The notes under the pieces: model-generated
Told to the model about the DNA's origin: nothing
Database searches by the model: none
Seen by the model: the letters and a program-made list of their open reading frames with translations, nothing else
Program-made: the position numbers and the translations under genes
Shown: positions 6,065 through 9,039 of the stretch, piece by piece
Layout of the letters: each line of letters begins with the position of its first letter
Numbering within the stretch: position 1 is the stretch's first letter
Source of the DNA: Bacteroidales bacterium UBA1800
GTDB lineage: Bacteria; Bacteroidota; Bacteroidia; Bacteroidales; VadinHA17
DNA length: 9,039 bases
Reading direction: 5' to 3'
Assembly (NCBI GenBank): GCA_002319915.1
Contig: DCFQ01000080.1
Location: 3,125 to 12,163, forward strand

Positions 6065-8353
6065 TCAATCCGTGTATTTCAGCCGCAGGCTGTTGCTTAC
6101 CACGCTGATGCTGCTCAATGCCATGGCAGCACCGGCTATCATCGGATTCAGCAGGAAGCCATTCAACGGATAAAGGACACCGGCGGCGATCGGGATCCCG
6201 ATCAGGTTATAGATAAATGCCCAGAAAAGATTCTGCCTGATGGTTCTCACGGTGTTCCTGCTGAGTCGGATAGCCACAGGAATTAGCGACAGCTTGCTGC
6301 TTATAATCGTCATCTTTGCCGCATCTATCGCTATATCGGAGCCTTTTCCCATGGCAATGCTCACGTCGGCGGTCGCCAGCGCCTGGCTGTCGTTGATTCC
6401 GTCACCGGCCATACCAGTAACTTTCCCTTCCTTTTGGAGGGATTCAATGAAACCGGCTTTATCCGATGGCATCATCTCTGCCCGGAAAGCCCCGATGCCC
6501 GCCCTGGCAGCCACGGCTTCGGCGGTTTTGCGGTTATCTCCGGTCACAAGATATACCTCGACGCCGAGTTCCCGGATTTGCCTGACAGCCTCTGCAGAAT
6601 CCTCTTTCAGCTTATCAGAAAGTGAAATGACAGCAAGGACCATCCTGCTATCTGCAAAGCAAATTACCGTACCGGCTTCGCTCTCCCACTTGTCAGCCAG
6701 ATCCAGGAGCCTCCGGCCGAAACTTATACCGTTGTCATTCATTAACCTTGATCCCCCGGTGAAATACCTTGATTTTCCGTATGATCCCGAGATCCCTTTT
6801 CCTGTCACGCTCTCTACTTCCGTAAGGGGAACCTCACCGGCTGAATCCATGAAGTGACCTGCCACTGCCCCGGCAAGGGGATGTTCCGAGAGCTTTTCAA
6901 GGCTAAAAAGGATATTCCTGTTAAGTTCTGTGTCCGCTCCTTCAGACCATTCGATATTGTTCACCGACGGCTTCCCTTCGGTGAGTGTACCGGTCTTGTC
7001 GAGGATCAGCACGTTCATCTTGTGCGCGAGCTCAAGAGCCTCGGCATCCTTGATGAGAATATTGTTCTCGGCACCTTTCCCGATACCGACCATTATAGCG
7101 GTTGGTGTTGCCAGCCCAAGCGCACACGGGCAGGTAATTACCAGGACCGTAATCATCGAGAGCAGTCCCTGTATGAATCCGTTCTCCCCGCCGAAGATCC
7201 ACCATACCCCGAGTGTAACCACAGAAATACCCACAACGGCGGGAACGAGGATGCCCGAAACCTTGTCAACCAGTTTCTGGACAGGCGCCTTGCTACCCTG
7301 TGCTTCCTGGACAAGCCTTATAATACCGCTCAGCATCGTCTCCGCTCCCACCTTCTCCGCGACAAACCTAAATGTTCCGTTCTGGTTGATAGTCCCGGCG
7401 AAGACACCATAGCCCCCTTCTTTCAGAACCGGCACAGGTTCGCCAGTTATCATGCTCTCGTCAACGTAGCTGCTGCCTTCCCGGACTGTCCCGTCAACCG
7501 GGATCTTCTCACCGGGCCTTACCAGAATCAGGTCGCCCGGCTTGACCTTTGAGATGAGGAATTCCCTGACCTCCCCAGACGGAAGGACCTTGAATACAGT
7601 CCTGGGCTGAAGGCCGATCAGCTTTTTAATTGCGGAGGAAGTATTTGCCTTTGCCCGCTCCTCAAGCAGCTTGCCAAGCTGGACCAATGCAATCACAACA
7701 CCGGCTGCTTCAAAATAAACATGCGCCTCCAGCCCGTGATTTACCCAGAACTGGGGAAAAAGTGTGTTGAATATGCTGAAGAGATATGCGATCCCGGTGC
7801 TCAGCGAGACCAGAGTGTCCATCGAGGCGCTTCCATGTCTTGCCTGTTTCCACCCATTGATGAAAAACGACCGGCCCAGCCACATTATCGGTGTAGCAAG
7901 CGCCCACATGATAAAGTGGGAGTATGGTATCTTCATAAAGACCATACTTATCAGCAAAAGGGGCAAAGCCAGGACCAGCGCGAGAAGGGTACGGAGCCTC
8001 ATCGTTCTGTACCGCTTCACCTGCAGGCTCTCAAGCTCCTCCTTCGCCTTTTCAGATTCATCCGTGATCAGATCATAACCTATCGAACTGATGACTTCTT
8101 TCAGGGCAGTGGGCTGCACAACTTCCGGATCATATTCCACCGTTGCCGCCTCGGAAGCCAGGTTCACTGCCGCAAATAAGACCCCCGATTGTTTGCTTAA
8201 TGTACTTTCAACATTTGATGCACACGATGCACACGACATACCGGTCACCGGGAACTGCTTCCTGATGATGCGGCGATCACTTTCCTTTCCGGCTTCCGGA
8301 CTCTCCGTTACCGTTGACCCTGCCCTATTGCCATTATTTTCTTCTTTATCCAT
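6065..8353 (-). CDS. copA: Copper-exporting P1B-type ATPase (CopA)
   Basis: CopA pumps Cu(I) out of the cytoplasm using ATP. The 762-residue protein starts with a charged leader, then one heavy-metal-associated domain with GMSCASC (38-44). Membrane helices follow, then the actuator TGEP (303-306), the CPC metal site in helix 6 (408-410), phosphorylation motif DKTGT (452-456), the P1B-specific HP (491-492), TGDN (604-607) and GDGIND (650-655). YN in helix 7 (715-716) and the M-x2-SS pattern in helix 8 (Met744, Ser747-748) are the Cu(I) signature (P1B-1). Only one metal-binding domain is present; many CopA proteins have one or two. The frame extends to a TTG at 8389, but that codon overlaps the predicted -7 element, so ATG 8353 is preferred. 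No CopZ, CueR or CsoR gene lies alongside. Confidence 0.95.
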   Translation of the reverse strand: MDKEENNGNRAGSTVTESPEAGKESDRRIIRKQFPVTGMSCASCASNVESTLSKQSGVLFAAVNLASEAATVEYDPEVVQPTALKEVISSIGYDLITDESEKAKEELESLQVKRYRTMRLRTLLALVLALPLLLISMVFMKIPYSHFIMWALATPIMWLGRSFFINGWKQARHGSASMDTLVSLSTGIAYLFSIFNTLFPQFWVNHGLEAHVYFEAAGVVIALVQLGKLLEERAKANTSSAIKKLIGLQPRTVFKVLPSGEVREFLISKVKPGDLILVRPGEKIPVDGTVREGSSYVDESMITGEPVPVLKEGGYGVFAGTINQNGTFRFVAEKVGAETMLSGIIRLVQEAQGSKAPVQKLVDKVSGILVPAVVGISVVTLGVWWIFGGENGFIQGLLSMITVLVITCPCALGLATPTAIMVGIGKGAENNILIKDAEALELAHKMNVLILDKTGTLTEGKPSVNNIEWSEGADTELNRNILFSLEKLSEHPLAGAVAGHFMDSAGEVPLTEVESVTGKGISGSYGKSRYFTGGSRLMNDNGISFGRRLLDLADKWESEAGTVICFADSRMVLAVISLSDKLKEDSAEAVRQIRELGVEVYLVTGDNRKTAEAVAARAGIGAFRAEMMPSDKAGFIESLQKEGKVTGMAGDGINDSQALATADVSIAMGKGSDIAIDAAKMTIISSKLSLIPVAIRLSRNTVRTIRQNLFWAFIYNLIGIPIAAGVLYPLNGFLLNPMIAGAAMALSSISVVSNSLRLKYTD

Positions 8354-8386
8354 ATCCGCTAAAATAATTACCAACGGCTTCCTTGT

Positions 8387-8394
8387 CAAATTTA
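8387..8394 (-). promoter_or_regulatory. Candidate copA promoter (-7 element TAAATTTG, minus strand)
   Basis: Read on the minus strand, TAAATTTG fits the Bacteroidota -7 consensus exactly. It ends 33 nt before the preferred copA ATG. The -33 region is weak (a TTAT-like word about 19 nt upstream). Transcription would start near 8380, downstream of the alternative TTG codon at 8389, which argues against using that TTG. Confidence 0.45.
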
Positions 8395-8449
8395 AATCAA
8401 ATGAATCAGGTTTATAAGTTTTTATTGCTGTTCACATAACAAAGGAACA

Positions 8450-8524
8450 ATGGAAATGTTTAATTATGATTGCCGGCAGGAAACCCTGGATGGTTTTGGA
8501 ACAGCCGTCATTAATACAATTTAA
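8450..8524 (+). CDS. Possible 24-codon small ORF in the copA-macrodomain spacer
   Basis: ATG 8450 opens a frame of 24 codons ending in TAA at 8522-8524, encoding MEMFNYDCRQETLDGFGTAV... . It is preceded by AAAGGA at 8441-8446, a plausible ribosome binding site 3 nt before the ATG. The stop lies 13 nt before the macrodomain start. I recognise no family. It could be a leader peptide or a chance frame; only the well-placed purine-rich site speaks for it. Confidence 0.2.
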   Translation: MEMFNYDCRQETLDGFGTAVINTI

Positions 8525-8537
8525 ATCGAACCGGGGA

Positions 8538-9039
8538 ATGATAGAAGTAATTAAGGGAGATATTACCAAAACTGAAGCTGACGCGATCGTCAATGCTGCC
8601 AATTCATCACTCATGGGCGGAGGAGGCGTTGACGGCGCCATCCACAAGGTGGGCGGACCTGCAATACTTGCAGAATGCAAGAAGATCGTTGCAAAGCAGG
8701 GAAGCTGTCCGGCCGGCCAGGCAGTGATAACAGGAGCCGGAAGACTGCCGGCCAGGTTCGTGATCCATACTGTCGGTCCGGTGTGGCACGGCGGAAATAA
8801 CAGGGAACGAGAGCTGCTGGCCGATTGCTACCGGAATTCCCTTGAACTGGCGGGAAAAAATGAATGCAAGTCGGTGGCTTTCCCGAATATCAGTACCGGT
8901 GCCTACAGGTTTCCGAAGGATGAGGCCGCTGAGATCTCGGTCAGAACAGTAAACGACTACCTTTCAAAAAGCACGATCGAAAAAGTCATTTTTGTCTGCT
9001 TTGACGAGGAGAACGAAATGCTTGTGAAGGAGCAGGTAA
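8538..9039 (+). CDS. MacroD-type macrodomain protein (ADP-ribose hydrolase), 3' end outside the window
   Basis: The 167 visible residues closely resemble E. coli YmdB (177 residues), which hydrolyses O-acetyl-ADP-ribose and removes ADP-ribose from acidic residues. Key parts are GDIT (7-10), IVNAAN with Asn22 (17-22), GGGGVDGAIH (27-36) with the catalytic-site Asp32, HTVGPVW (77-83), and the phosphate-binding loop FPNISTGAY (115-123). The C-terminal strand 'VIFVCFDEEN' (150-159) is present, so only about 5-15 residues are missing. The last bases GTAA are not an in-frame stop: the final full codon is GTA at 9036-9038. ATG 8538 matches the family start; in-frame ATGs at 8466 and 8490 would add residues with no family resemblance. 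The gene is divergent from copA. Function in bacteria is broad: signalling-metabolite clean-up or protein de-ADP-ribosylation. No partner ADP-ribosyltransferase is visible here. Confidence 0.93.
   Translation, partial: MIEVIKGDITKTEADAIVNAANSSLMGGGGVDGAIHKVGGPAILAECKKIVAKQGSCPAGQAVITGAGRLPARFVIHTVGPVWHGGNNRERELLADCYRNSLELAGKNECKSVAFPNISTGAYRFPKDEAAEISVRTVNDYLSKSTIEKVIFVCFDEENEMLVKEQV

Noticed and set aside
6854..7552. 232-codon plus-strand frame opposite copA
   Set aside because: It lies entirely inside the conserved CopA frame, is rich in His, Arg, Cys and Pro without domain structure, and has no independent promoter or ribosome binding site.
8354..8389. 12-residue N-terminal extension of CopA from a TTG at 8389
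   Set aside because: The TTG overlaps a perfect -7 element and the extension precedes a normal ATG start, so it is more likely promoter and leader DNA.

Overview
The window looks like chromosomal DNA of a member of the Bacteroidota, probably an environmental Bacteroidales-type lineage. Three things point there: a PorQ-type outer-membrane protein of the type IX secretion system (T9SS), found essentially only in this phylum; the gene order porQ-cmk-ispH-pfkA; and upstream regions with few Shine-Dalgarno sequences but several matches to the Bacteroidota promoter pattern (-33 TTTG, -7 TAnnTTTG). Genus and species cannot be named from the sequence alone.

Layout. Positions 1-253 are non-coding: an octamer tandem repeat (TGGTTAAC) that runs in from the left edge, a second short octamer pair, then a G-run block that fits the G-quadruplex pattern. 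From 254 to 5105 five genes lie on the plus strand: porQ (T9SS attachment complex), cmk (CMP/dCMP kinase), ispH (last step of the MEP isoprenoid pathway, overlapping cmk by 11 nt), pfkA (phosphofructokinase) and a DUF362 protein carrying two [4Fe-4S] cluster motifs. After a well-formed promoter comes a cation diffusion facilitator (CDF) metal exporter, 5195-6043. It converges, 21 bp apart, on a minus-strand copper P1B-type ATPase (CopA, 6065-8353). Divergent from copA, a MacroD-type macrodomain gene begins at 8538 and runs off the right edge just before its expected end.

How the genes fit together. Most of the left part is core metabolism (nucleotide, isoprenoid, glycolysis) linked to one secretion component. 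The CDF and CopA are two independent efflux systems, probably Zn(II)/Fe(II) and Cu(I), that handle transition-metal excess. No metalloregulator, copper chaperone or mobile element is visible beside them.

I see no clear previously undescribed system. The best second-look items are the repeat/G-quadruplex region upstream of porQ, the two-cluster DUF362 protein of unknown function, and the copA-macroD divergent spacer, which holds a 24-codon ORF and a repeated AT-rich word.
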